DNA of 56,679 nucleotides, taken from Actinomycetes bacterium (GTDB taxonomy: Bacteria > Actinomycetota > UBA4738 > HRBIN12). This document shows, one piece after another, positions 24,217 to 32,006 of the stretch (position 1 is the first letter of the stretch; every line of letters starts with the position of its first letter). A program made the translations under genes and the position numbers. Location of the stretch: positions 1 through 56,679 of the forward strand of contig JANXVR010000072.1 of NCBI GenBank assembly GCA_025351565.1. The letters are read 5' to 3'. The notes below the pieces were generated by a model. The model was not told the origin of the DNA. It ran no database searches and saw only the letters and a program-made list of their open reading frames with translations.

Positions 24217-25521
24217 TCAGCGCAGAGGAAGAGACCACTGCGTGATGTCACGAGCGACGGACCGCGCGATGACTTTCGGCACGCCTGCCTGGGACGCGAA
24301 CGCCGCCCACTGGGACGTGGCATCAAGAACCTGGTCGATCGCGGTGGAGACCTGCGGGACGGCGAAGCGATCACCAACTTCGACCACGTCGGCCCGCGTG
24401 ATGTCCGTCACGCGTCCGTTCACGGCCATCAAGTGCTGACGGGTCCATCTGCTCTTCGTCGAGTGGGCGTGGGTCACATCGTATGCAGGGGAGACCTTCC
24501 AGCTGCCACCCTTGTGTAGGAGGAACGAGAAGTTCTTCGTGTGATCGTCGCAGTTCGCCGCCGCGACATTGAAGACCATCCTGCGAAAGATCTCGGTGCG
24601 AGCGTCCGGAGGCAGGTCGAGCCGCTTGCACAACAGGAAAAGCTGCGCGTAGTCGTGGGCCCCGATCAGCCTGAAGTCAAGTTCGGCTAGAGCACACATG
24701 GTTTGCGCATGCACCTTCGTTCCGTCCGAGGGACGGTCGAAGCGACGAGTCATGAAGTGCGCTCGTTCCCCCTCCTCGACCAAACGGCATTCGGTCATGT
24801 CGATACCGGCGGCTTTGGCCATGAGGTGATATCCGAACTCGATGCGACCGTAGGAACCGGTTGCACCCATGTCTTCGTCATGGCCAACGCCGTCCAGCTT
24901 CAACACCCAGTGCTCGAAGCCAGGAGGCGCAGGTACCTGACCCGAGCGCAGTTCGCCCGTCGCTGGGTCGAGAGCGACTACGGCCTTGGCCCTGGCACCA
25001 CCTGCCGAGGTGCCGACAGCGATCAGTTCGGATAGGGCCTGCGTGGTTTCCATCTCCGTTGTCATTCGGCCCGCGATGGCGCTTCGTGCGGCCAGGACGA
25101 GGGTCGAAAAGTCGATGGCCGTGGCCTTTTGTGTTCTTGGGCCGCGGATCGGATGGAACTCCAGAGCCCCCACTCCGCGCGTTCCGAGAAATGCCAATCG
25201 ATCCAGGGCTGTTATCCGGTCGGAGGCGATCCCTTCTCTCGCGAGGTAGGCGGTCGTCAGGGCGTTCCCGAAGGCGTCCGGCAGCGAGTCGGCCACCATC
25301 GAGGGAAGGCGCTGGTACGTGCCCGGTTCCAGCGCCGGGAACACGAAGGGTTGACCTGCTGCCCGGATGGGCATCGTGGTGGGCGCCAGCTCGACACCGG
25401 CCTTGGCCCAGGCGGGCTCGTACTCGAACGCGTAGAAGCCCGATCGCTCATCCAGGGCGATCGCGCCTACTCGCGAACCCCAGCACCAGACCTCAACGAC
25501 GTCGACCGGCTTGTATGCCAC
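24217..25521 (-). CDS. hipA: HipA-type serine/threonine kinase toxin
   Basis: A 434-residue kinase of the HipA family. The N-terminal HipA domain (about 1-110) includes PTTMPIRAAGQPFVFPALEP and LPSMVADSLPDAFGN. The kinase part includes the G-loop region VGTSAGGARAKAVVA with the autophosphorylation-type serine, the catalytic NVAAANCDDHTKNFSFLL and the metal-binding SPAYDVT. In studied systems HipA phosphorylates aminoacyl-tRNA synthetases and causes growth arrest. It starts 3 nt after the hipB stop. All motifs look intact. Confidence 0.92.
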   Translation of the reverse strand: MAYKPVDVVEVWCWGSRVGAIALDERSGFYAFEYEPAWAKAGVELAPTTMPIRAAGQPFVFPALEPGTYQRLPSMVADSLPDAFGNALTTAYLAREGIASDRITALDRLAFLGTRGVGALEFHPIRGPRTQKATAIDFSTLVLAARSAIAGRMTTEMETTQALSELIAVGTSAGGARAKAVVALDPATGELRSGQVPAPPGFEHWVLKLDGVGHDEDMGATGSYGRIEFGYHLMAKAAGIDMTECRLVEEGERAHFMTRRFDRPSDGTKVHAQTMCALAELDFRLIGAHDYAQLFLLCKRLDLPPDARTEIFRRMVFNVAAANCDDHTKNFSFLLHKGGSWKVSPAYDVTHAHSTKSRWTRQHLMAVNGRVTDITRADVVEVGDRFAVPQVSTAIDQVLDATSQWAAFASQAGVPKVIARSVARDITQWSLPLR

Positions 25522-25524
25522 TCG

Positions 25525-25851
25525 TCACCTCGGGGTTGAAGTGCCGTGGGTGCGCACGCGCACTCTTGTGCGCTGAGCCCGCTGCTTGGCTCGAAGCACC
25601 TGGATGGGGGAGACGGCGATCGGTGGTGACAACGACTCGAGCCAGTCGGTGCGCCCGACTGCCCGCATGACGACGATCAACGTCTTGAGCGATGATCCCT
25701 TGCCTCGCTCGAGGTTGGATACTGCGCCGACCGAGATGTTCGCCAGCTCGGCCAGGCGCTTCTGGTCGAGAGCCCTGACGATCCTCGCGTTTCGGACGTG
25801 CTCACCGATGACCTCTTCCCACTCCTGGGTGGTTCGATCGCCGCTCTCCAC
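25525..25851 (-). CDS. hipB: HipB-type HTH antitoxin
   Basis: A 108-residue XRE-family DNA-binding protein with the helix-turn-helix ALDQKRLAELANISVGAVSN and LERGKGSSLKTLIVV (about residues 27-60), followed by a basic tail (AKQRAQRTRVRVRTHG). HipB neutralises HipA and represses the operon. It precedes hipA on the same strand. The AT-rich upstream region carries a perfect palindrome at 25907-25920 about 56 nt before the start. Confidence 0.9.
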   Translation of the reverse strand: MESGDRTTQEWEEVIGEHVRNARIVRALDQKRLAELANISVGAVSNLERGKGSSLKTLIVVMRAVGRTDWLESLSPPIAVSPIQVLRAKQRAQRTRVRVRTHGTSTPR

Positions 25852-25906
25852 GGAGATTCCTCCTAGATAGACCTAGTTCTTGCTTCTACACCGAGCATCA
25901 TACGAT

Positions 25907-25920
25907 TTATGCGCGCATAA
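25907..25920. promoter_or_regulatory. Candidate HipB operator palindrome
   Basis: TTATGCGCGCATAA is a perfect 14-bp palindrome 56 nt upstream of hipB; a half-site GCGCATA follows at about 25926. It sits in an unusually AT-rich stretch (about 25875-25995) that also contains TATATATA. Position and symmetry fit autoregulation by HipB. Confidence 0.6.
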
Positions 25921-26214
25921 GACCGCGCATATCAGTCAGAAATATGATGGTTAACGGCTGATAATGCCATTATATATATCATTCTATGGATTAGCCGCTG
26001 ATACATTGTTCACCTCTTCGGGGCTGCGCCCGCCCAAGGACCCCTGCCTCAGACTGCCCCCCGACCACCCACGCCACGAAAGAGGTGATCTCGTCTGCTC
26101 GCGCGCCCAGGTCCTGCGAAACGAGTCGTAGCCTGAACCTGAAACGCAGGAGGCACACCCCCGAACAGGTGGTATGGGTGGAGCAAGTGCGTTTGGTCTG
26201 CGGCACCCGTGGGT
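25921..26214. other. AT-rich then ordinary intergenic sequence
   Basis: The first 75 nt are far more AT-rich than the rest of the window (ATTATATATATCATTC) and hold two similar words, CGGCTGATAATG and CCGCTGATACAT. The remainder shows only arginine-rich shadow frames. Local composition suggests acquisition together with hipBA. Confidence 0.5.
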
Positions 26215-26286
26215 ATGGGTATCATCGGCACCCTAGTGGTGGTGCTGCTCGTAGTGGCGATCGTCTACTTCTTGAGGCGCGCTTGA
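26215..26286 (+). CDS. 23-residue single-helix membrane peptide
   Basis: MGIIGTLVVVLLVVAIVYFL followed by RRA and a stop: a single hydrophobic helix with a basic C-terminal anchor. An in-frame GTG lies two codons upstream. No strong ribosome-binding site is visible. It precedes another small membrane protein gene on the same strand by 49 nt. Such peptides are often conserved in actinobacteria, but I do not recognise this one. Confidence 0.45.
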   Translation: MGIIGTLVVVLLVVAIVYFLRRA

Positions 26287-26335
26287 GCGAAGGTTCCCGA
26301 CTGCACACGGGACCAGCTGGGACAGGAGCCACGTA

Positions 26336-26500
26336 GTGCGCACGATCCTTTCAGTCGTCTACATCATCATCGGCGCGGTCGTAGCCGCCTCGAATCACTA
26401 CTTCGTCCATCTGGACGCGCTCAAGCCGATCGCGTCGTCGGTCCTAGCGGTGCTGCTGTGGCCCCTCGTCCTCATTGGCGTCAGCCTGCATCTCAAATGA
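26336..26500 (+). CDS. 54-residue two-helix membrane protein
   Basis: GTG at 26336 with AGGAG upstream opens RTILSVVYIIIGAVVAASNH, then YFVHLDALKPIASSVLAVLL and WPLVLIGVSLHLK. Two helices flank a short polar loop. It resembles small conserved actinobacterial membrane proteins ending in a WPLVLLGV-type helix. Function unknown. Confidence 0.65.
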   Translation: MRTILSVVYIIIGAVVAASNHYFVHLDALKPIASSVLAVLLWPLVLIGVSLHLK

Positions 26501-26581
26501 CCATGTGACCGCACCTCGGCCCGGTGGGCGCGACGCGAGGAGGGGCCGGCCCCCGGCGCCGTCTTTTCGTGGGCTCAGTCG

Positions 26582-27145
26582 ATGACTGACGCTACCGAAT
26601 GGCTCCTCACGTCCCGCGAGCGGGGGAATCAATCGCGTGGTGCCGCGGATCCACGGCGCCGACTACTTCAAGGCGCTCGCCGACGCGGTCGGCTCACTCG
26701 AGCGCGGTTGCCACCTGTGGGTCGCGGACTGGCGAGGCGATCAGGACCAGTTCCTAACGGACGGCCTCACGCTGGGCGAACTGCTGACCGACGCTTGTCA
26801 GCGGGGAGTCCAGGTGCGAGGACTTACGCGGAGACGGGTGAGGAAGGCGCCTCGACGTTCGCCCATGATCTTCGGGTCTCCCTCTGGCGCGAACACCTCG
26901 GCGACGTCGCGGTCGGGGAAGGCCATCTCGATCCAGTAACCGACTTCGCAGTCGGGCAGCGGTCGGCCGAGGCGCTCGATGCGTGGCATCTAAACGGCGG
27001 GCCGAGCAGCCGCCCGATCGGACGTGTCCGCCCTCATCGACCGCGGAACCTTTCGGTCTGGCAACAGCCCTGGGCGCGAGTCCTCTATCGGGCGTTCATC
27101 GATCCAGACGGCCGGCCCGCATCGATGACGCCCGGCACGTTCTGA
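26582..27145 (+). pseudogene. Phospholipase D family protein, decayed
   Basis: The reading starts in one frame (MTDATEWLLTSRERGN), shifts at a run of five G at about 26622 and continues PRIHGADYFKALADAVGSLE and VADWRGDQDQFL, typical of the N-terminus of bacterial phospholipase-D-like proteins. It then returns to the first frame near 26820 with HDLRVSLWREHLGDVAV and DPVTDFAVGQRSAEALDAWH of the C-terminal half. Both HKD catalytic motifs are absent, so most of the middle is deleted. About 180 residues remain of a family usually near 450-550. Confidence 0.72.
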
Positions 27146-27272
27146 CTGGTCCCCTGAGCAGTGCCGGCCCGCGCGGGAAGCGCGGGGGAGACATCCCTTT
27201 CGCCGTTCGGGAACCTCCCACACAGGAACGGCGTCTGACCCGCCCCTACCAGTCCCATCATGGAGGTCAATA

Positions 27273-27836
27273 GTGAAACGACTCCTGGTTGCGTTGCTCG
27301 GTTTGTCCTTCGTCACCACAGCGTGCATCGCTAGCGGGACACGTCTCACGCCGCAGGACCCGTCCCGGGCGCCACTGACTCCTGCAGTCTCGCGCGCGGC
27401 GGCGATCTACTCCGCCGTGATCCGACAGCTTGTAACCAACGACGCGTCTCGCGGCGTTGGGGCGATCAAGAGGGTCTATGTGATCGATGGGGCTGTCGGT
27501 TCGGCCGAGGATCCGCAGCAGTCGTTGAGCAGACAGCGGCCGCCGCGCTTCGACCCCGCTGTGAAGGATGGGATCATCACAGCATCGTCAGATCTCCCGC
27601 CGTTGACCTTCATCTCGGACCGGTCAGCCGTAGTTGCCGGCCAAGGACCCGGCCATGTCATCCACGGCGGGGTTCTTCTGACGCTCGGCCCGATCCGTGG
27701 CGATGGGGGAACCGTCACCGTCGGGAACAGCTACTGGATCAACGGCCTGGACGGGCAATGGCTGACCTATGTTGTGCAAGAGCGCGCCACCGGATGGACC
27801 ATCAAGGGAACGGCTGGACCCGCCGCGATCTCCTGA
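27273..27836 (+). CDS. Secreted lipoprotein, unknown function
   Basis: A 187-residue protein with signal peptide MKRLLVALLGLSFVTTAC ending in lipobox TTAC. The mature part is globular with strands such as TVTVGNSYWINGLDGQWLTY and no recognised domain. GTG at 27273 follows GGAGG with suitable spacing. An 8-bp inverted repeat between this gene and the next may separate the two transcription units. Confidence 0.65.
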   Translation: MKRLLVALLGLSFVTTACIASGTRLTPQDPSRAPLTPAVSRAAAIYSAVIRQLVTNDASRGVGAIKRVYVIDGAVGSAEDPQQSLSRQRPPRFDPAVKDGIITASSDLPPLTFISDRSAVVAGQGPGHVIHGGVLLTLGPIRGDGGTVTVGNSYWINGLDGQWLTYVVQERATGWTIKGTAGPAAIS

Positions 27837-27883
27837 GGCGGCTTCCGAGGCGCTGTCGTAGTCGATGGTAGTGTTACGCGCTC

Positions 27884-27913
27884 GGAGAAGCTCTCCTTCC
27901 CTAACGCTTCTCC
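27884..27913 (+). terminator. Inverted repeat before the M23 peptidase gene
   Basis: GGAGAAGC (27884-27891) and GCTTCTCC (27906-27913) form an 8-bp stem with a 14-nt loop, between the lipoprotein stop and the peptidase start. No U-tract; the role is unproven. Confidence 0.35.
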
Positions 27914-27928
27914 TGCAGGGCACTCCTC

Positions 27929-29107
27929 ATGGTGAGATCACCGCGACGTCTGTTCCCCATCTCAACGTCCGCCATCGTCCTTGCAGTCCTGATGCTGGCT
28001 GCGACGCTTAGCGCATCCATGGCCGGGGCTTCTCCAACAGCTGGCCAGGTCCAGAGTGCGAAAGCCAAGGTCGCACAGTTGGAGAAGGAGGTACAACGAA
28101 CTCGGACCGAATTAGCCCAGAAGAAGCTGGAGGCAGACAAGGTAGCCCAGCAGCTGTACCAGGCGCAGAGTGATCTGGAGAAAGCACAGAGTGCGTTGGC
28201 GGACACACAGAAACAGCTGACAGACGCAAGAGCGAAGTACACCGCGATCGCGGCACAGCTGGACGCGCGCACCCGGGCCGCGTACATGCAAGGAGCGGCG
28301 TCGAACCTCGACTTCATCCTGGGGTCATCGTCGATAACCGACCTGTCCGATCGCCTCGAATATATGAACGCGATCTCTCGCAATGATGCGGATCTGGCGA
28401 CGGAGGCGCAGGCGCTGAAGACCGTGCTCTCCTCGACGATGCAGAAGCGGGCGGCGACGAAGGATGCTGCGAATGCGGCGGCGATCAAGGAGCAGGCCGC
28501 ATTCCAGCAGATCCAGGCAGCCTTCCAGGCCCAACAAAGCCTCTTGCGATCGATCACCCGCAAGGAGGCGGTGGCGAAGGCGACAGCGGCGAAGCTTTCG
28601 AAGCGATACCAGGCGTCTCTCGCGTTTGCGCCACCGCCGATCGGCGGGACTCCTCCTCCGGGGTTCGTTGGCGTGTTCAAGGTCTGCCCCGTTGGTTCCC
28701 CAAGAGCCCTCACCGACAGTTTCGGGGCCCCCCGATACGGCGGGGGCTACCATATCCATATGGGAGACGACATCATGTCGTCTCCTGGTGTGCCGATCTA
28801 TGCGCCCTTCGATGGCACTGCGTACAACTCGACGAACTATCTTGGCGGCTTGGCCGTGACCGTTCGGGGCAGCGTCGGATATGTATACAACGCGCACATG
28901 TCTAGGATCGGCAAGTTGGGCTCTGTACGCGCCGGCGATGTGATCGGCTATATCGGGGACACAGGCGACGCGCCGGGTGTGTTCCACGACCATTTCGAAT
29001 TTCATCCGAACGTGATGCCATCAAGCTGGCCCGCGAGTCCATATGGCTACTCGATCTACGACGGTGCCCTCAACCCGTACCCCTTGCTCGTCGCTGCTTG
29101 CGGGTAG
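27929..29107 (+). CDS. Secreted M23 (LytM-type) peptidase with coiled coil
   Basis: A 392-residue protein. It has an N-terminal signal peptide (ending near ASMAGASP), a long coiled coil (about 35-220, with repeats such as KVAQLEKEVQRTRTELAQKK), a proline-rich linker (APPPIGGTPPPG) and an M23 metallopeptidase domain (about 255-385). Zinc-ligand motifs are HIHMGDD near 275 and FHDHFEFHP near 353. The architecture matches EnvC/NlpD- or RipA-like cell-wall hydrolases or hydrolase activators; because the zinc residues are kept, enzymatic activity is plausible. It acts at the cell wall during division or growth. Confidence 0.85.
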   Translation: MVRSPRRLFPISTSAIVLAVLMLAATLSASMAGASPTAGQVQSAKAKVAQLEKEVQRTRTELAQKKLEADKVAQQLYQAQSDLEKAQSALADTQKQLTDARAKYTAIAAQLDARTRAAYMQGAASNLDFILGSSSITDLSDRLEYMNAISRNDADLATEAQALKTVLSSTMQKRAATKDAANAAAIKEQAAFQQIQAAFQAQQSLLRSITRKEAVAKATAAKLSKRYQASLAFAPPPIGGTPPPGFVGVFKVCPVGSPRALTDSFGAPRYGGGYHIHMGDDIMSSPGVPIYAPFDGTAYNSTNYLGGLAVTVRGSVGYVYNAHMSRIGKLGSVRAGDVIGYIGDTGDAPGVFHDHFEFHPNVMPSSWPASPYGYSIYDGALNPYPLLVAACG

Positions 29108-29143
29108 GGTCCCCGTGCATCCTCCGCCTCGACTCAACTGATC

Positions 29144-29695
29144 TCAACGGGTCGGGCTGACCACAACCATGCCCTTCATACCCCCGGCGAAATGCCCTGG
29201 TTCATGACAGCCGAAGATCACTCTTCCAGGGGAAGTGAAGGTCCATACAATGGTCTTGATGAAACCCGGCTGGACGGTTACGGAATTCGGTTCGTCGGGA
29301 GGTCCCGCCCCTGCCATGCCGACCATCGCGGCCTCGTGTTGCCGCTGATAGGTCTTGTCACCGAGGACGAACTCATGGTTGGTCTTGCCGTAGTTCCGTA
29401 TCTCGAACGTCACAGTTTCGCCCTCACGGACCCGGACGAGGGTGGGATCAAAACGCAAGGTGTCGAAAAGCCCCACCTTGACGACCTGTGTCGCCTGCGT
29501 TGGCTCACCAGGCATCCCAAAAGCAAAGCCGCCCGGGTCAGGCGTGCCTATCATGGGTGAGGCTGCACTCGGCATGGTCATCCCGCCGACTCCCGGCGGA
29601 GGCGTGCTGTTCCCAGTTTGGCTCGTGGAAGAGGTTGCAGAGCAGGCGCTCATAAGCAACCCCAGGGCGCAGATCTCGATGAGCCTCTTCCGCAC
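29144..29695 (-). CDS. Cupredoxin-domain lipoprotein
   Basis: A protein of 183 residues. Signal peptide RKRLIEICALGLLMSAC with lipobox MSAC; then a Met/Pro/Gly-rich linker (GGMTMPSAASPM); then a plastocyanin-like domain with copper ligands His in TNHEFVL and Cys, His and Met in FGCHEPGHFAGGM (C-x4-H-x4-M). It is predicted to be a membrane-anchored blue copper or copper-binding protein. GTG at 29695 was chosen because it follows GAGGGAG and begins the signal peptide. It is followed upstream by a dyad (29772-29792) and the M56/BlaI genes, pointing to BlaI control (inference). Confidence 0.85.
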   Translation of the reverse strand: MRKRLIEICALGLLMSACSATSSTSQTGNSTPPPGVGGMTMPSAASPMIGTPDPGGFAFGMPGEPTQATQVVKVGLFDTLRFDPTLVRVREGETVTFEIRNYGKTNHEFVLGDKTYQRQHEAAMVGMAGAGPPDEPNSVTVQPGFIKTIVWTFTSPGRVIFGCHEPGHFAGGMKGMVVVSPTR

Positions 29696-29771
29696 GAAGG
29701 TAGTCTCCCTCTTCCAGGTTGCCGGTGAGCGGCCGTCGGGATAGGGCTTTGCCACGCTCTAGTCTCGACAT

Positions 29772-29792
29772 CCTACACAACGTCGTAGTAGG
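29772..29792. promoter_or_regulatory. Candidate BlaI-type dyad upstream of the cupredoxin gene
   Basis: An imperfect dyad with CCTAC at the left and GTAGG at the right; internally CTAC-N8-GTAG and the half-site GTCGTAGT (29782-29789). The same half-site occurs in the dyad at 33738-33752. It lies about 80 nt upstream of the cupredoxin start. Confidence 0.4.
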
Positions 29793-29814
29793 CGGGCAGA
29801 TGATGCCCGCGCGA

Positions 29815-30807
29815 TCAGTGGAAAGAGGCGTGAGGCAGATGGCACACGCCGTGCGTCTCCTCTGAACGAGCGGCCGACGTTAACGCTCTGCCTCCGGCTG
29901 CGAGCGCTGCACCCTGAAGAAGGACGAGGATGATCACCGTCAGCAGGGCCACGGCCGTAAACACCGGTGATCCGTGGCTTGCGCGGTCGACCGTAAGGCG
30001 GCGCACCCGAAGTGCGAGTTCTGTATCTGCCGCTGCAAGAGCTAGGGTGGCGGTGGGCGTCGGATTCATGGATTTGGCCATCGCCGTGAGCGCCCGGGCG
30101 ACGACGAGGGGATCCCCTGAGGCACGCACTGCCGCCTCGTCGGCGGCTACCTCGAGACCGAGAAGCAGATGAGATGTTGCCCGGCGCACTGGCGGCAGGA
30201 ATCCGTATGCACGCGCTATCACTCGTCCACCGAAGAGCAGTAGCGTGTGCCAACCCTCAACGTGCGCGAGCTCATGCCCAATCACCGCTCGGCGCTCGTC
30301 CTCGCGCAGGAGCCAAGAAAGCGAATCTGATATCACTACGCGACGACGGACCAGCCCGATCGAATATGCCAATGGAGGGTCGTAGCGAACGACTCGCACG
30401 GCGCGTCCACCGTCGTAGCCCGGCGTCAGAGCCAATGAGGCGAAGGAAGCGACGTCAGAGCGCACGCCGCGAACGGTGACCAAGATGGCGTAACCCAGTC
30501 GTGTGATCAGAAGGAGCACGATCACCGATGCCGCGATGTGGGGCCAGTGGCCGAGAGGGTGGGACAAGAGTTCTCCGGCGGCGTCCACACATCTACCCAC
30601 TGCGGCCGGGATGGCTCGGGCCGGCAGGTTCGACGGAACCACGGCGGCGGCCAAGACGAGGGTGAACCCGCTTGCGAGGCCCGCGAGGGTAAGGAGCGAG
30701 AGTGTGATGAGGAGCCGCGGTCCCGCTCCCAGAGCCATCCGAGAGCCGGTCGCATATGGGACCCCGCCTAGGAGCACTCCTGCGAGGAGGAGCAGCACAA
30801 CCCTCAT
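29815..30807 (-). CDS. M56 family membrane metallopeptidase (BlaR1/MecR1-like)
   Basis: A 330-residue protein with three N-terminal helices, a cytosolic zinc-protease loop and a C-terminal helix. The zinc motif is VIGHELAHVEGWH (about residue 185) with the third ligand in the EVAADEAAV region. There is no penicillin-binding sensor domain, so it is the short, ligand-domain-less type common in actinobacteria. It overlaps the BlaI gene (ATGA), and probably cleaves BlaI on receiving an envelope signal. Local context suggests copper or redox stress rather than beta-lactam. Confidence 0.88.
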   Translation of the reverse strand: MRVVLLLLAGVLLGGVPYATGSRMALGAGPRLLITLSLLTLAGLASGFTLVLAAAVVPSNLPARAIPAAVGRCVDAAGELLSHPLGHWPHIAASVIVLLLITRLGYAILVTVRGVRSDVASFASLALTPGYDGGRAVRVVRYDPPLAYSIGLVRRRVVISDSLSWLLREDERRAVIGHELAHVEGWHTLLLFGGRVIARAYGFLPPVRRATSHLLLGLEVAADEAAVRASGDPLVVARALTAMAKSMNPTPTATLALAAADTELALRVRRLTVDRASHGSPVFTAVALLTVIILVLLQGAALAAGGRALTSAARSEETHGVCHLPHASFH

Positions 30808-31187
30808 GGGCCTTTCTTGCGCTCCTTCTCGACCTCGCGGATCATGCTTCGCAGTTGCGCCAGGTCCTCTTGGTCGATCCCCCGCACGAACCCGAGGAGC
30901 ACACTCCGTCGATCCGCCGCACCCGTGAGTACCCTATCCATGAGTCCCGCCAAGTACTCCTGCTCGGTCCTCTTGATCCAGTAGACATAGGCTCGGCCAA
31001 CCCGGGAGCGTCGCAGGAAGCCTTTACGCCAGAGCCGGTCGAGGATCGTCATGACCGTCGTGTAGGCCAGGCCCGCCCCGGCTTTCGTTTCGAGCACATC
31101 TCGCACGGTCACGTCGGCGCCCTCCTCCCAGATGTGATCCATGACGGTCCGTTCGAGCGGCCCGAGTTCGCCCCGCAGTTTTGGCAT
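30804..31187 (-). CDS. BlaI/MecI/CopY family transcriptional repressor
   Basis: A winged-helix repressor of about 127 residues: LGPLERTVMDHIWEEGADVT, VRDVLETKAGAGLAYTTVMT and ILDRLWRKGFLRRSRVGRAY are the standard family stretches; the C-terminal helices form the dimerisation arm. The ATG at 31187 is favoured over GTG at 31208. It is upstream of and overlaps the M56 peptidase gene. Candidate operators with GTCGTAGT half-sites lie in front of the cupredoxin gene and between tlpA and the Lgt-like gene. Confidence 0.9.
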   Translation of the reverse strand: MPKLRGELGPLERTVMDHIWEEGADVTVRDVLETKAGAGLAYTTVMTILDRLWRKGFLRRSRVGRAYVYWIKRTEQEYLAGLMDRVLTGAADRRSVLLGFVRGIDQEDLAQLRSMIREVEKERKKGP

Positions 31188-31244
31188 CAGTCTGTTCCAA
31201 CCCTTCACCGTTGAAGTCTTCTCGGCCCATGCTAACGAACAGGC

Positions 31245-32006
31245 TCAGTCCGTGAGGTAGGGCTGAGACGGGACCGGGGTGGGGGCAACTGATGTCGCCA
31301 CCACCAGCACCTGGCGCCCCAACGCATAGATCGAACCCTTCACTTCTACCCACGAGTTCGTGACCGCCGGCGGCGCGTTGACAACCCTGACCTGGATCAA
31401 CAACGTGTCGGCAGCACAGCACACGAATACCCAGCGGTTCAGCTCGAATTCTCCCGGTGATGATCCAGGGTCGTGGGTCACGAAACCGACGAAGTCGACC
31501 TGCGTCCCCGCGCGGCTCGCGAGTGTGCTCATGCTCGTGCTCGAGTTCTCTGCCTCGAAGACGCCGAGCAGGGTGATGGGGCCATCGTTCTGCAACGAAC
31601 CTCGTGCGAGGCCCGCCCCGGCTCCGCTCGAGGCTGACTTCTTCGACACCGTGAAGGCTCCCAGCGTTGCGGGCGGCAAGGCGAGAATGAGGATGATCGG
31701 CAGCACCATCCCAGCCAGCACTATCGTCTCGCGGCGTCGAAGGGGTTCCCGCCGGCTCACGCGAGCTGCGGAGAGGCGTCCGATGGCGGCGATCGTCAGG
31801 AGCGCGGCTCCTATCGGCGCGACCCAGAGTGTGCGTGTCGAGAGATAGAGGTGGATCCGGCCGGTGATCAACAGGATCCAGAACATGGCCGCCCACAACC
31901 CCAGTACGAGACCGGCGCCGACCCTGGTCGCGCTCCAAACGCGTGGAGGCGTTCGTTGCTCTTCGGTCTGTGTCGGTTCAGACAGGCGCCGTTGGGTGCG
32001 TGTCAT
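31245..32006 (-). CDS. YcgQ-like permease partner (TIGR03943 family)
   Basis: About 253 residues: two helices near residues 25-70 and another near 95-115, then a soluble extracytoplasmic domain with EFELNRWVFVCCAADTLLIQV and TNSWVEVKGSIYALG, characteristic of the TIGR03943/DUF1980 family that always accompanies YraQ-type permeases. The vicinal cysteine pair suggests metal or thiol chemistry. The ATG at 32006 overlaps the permease stop as ATGA; it starts 7 codons inside the longest frame. Confidence 0.85.
   Translation of the reverse strand: MTRTQRRLSEPTQTEEQRTPPRVWSATRVGAGLVLGLWAAMFWILLITGRIHLYLSTRTLWVAPIGAALLTIAAIGRLSAARVSRREPLRRRETIVLAGMVLPIILILALPPATLGAFTVSKKSASSGAGAGLARGSLQNDGPITLLGVFEAENSSTSMSTLASRAGTQVDFVGFVTHDPGSSPGEFELNRWVFVCCAADTLLIQVRVVNAPPAVTNSWVEVKGSIYALGRQVLVVATSVAPTPVPSQPYLTD

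Noticed and set aside
27855-27862. GTCGTAGT before the M23 peptidase as a third BlaI operator
   Set aside because: Not entered as a site: only one half-site is good, and the same 8-mer also occurs inside coding DNA near 13425 and 18325.
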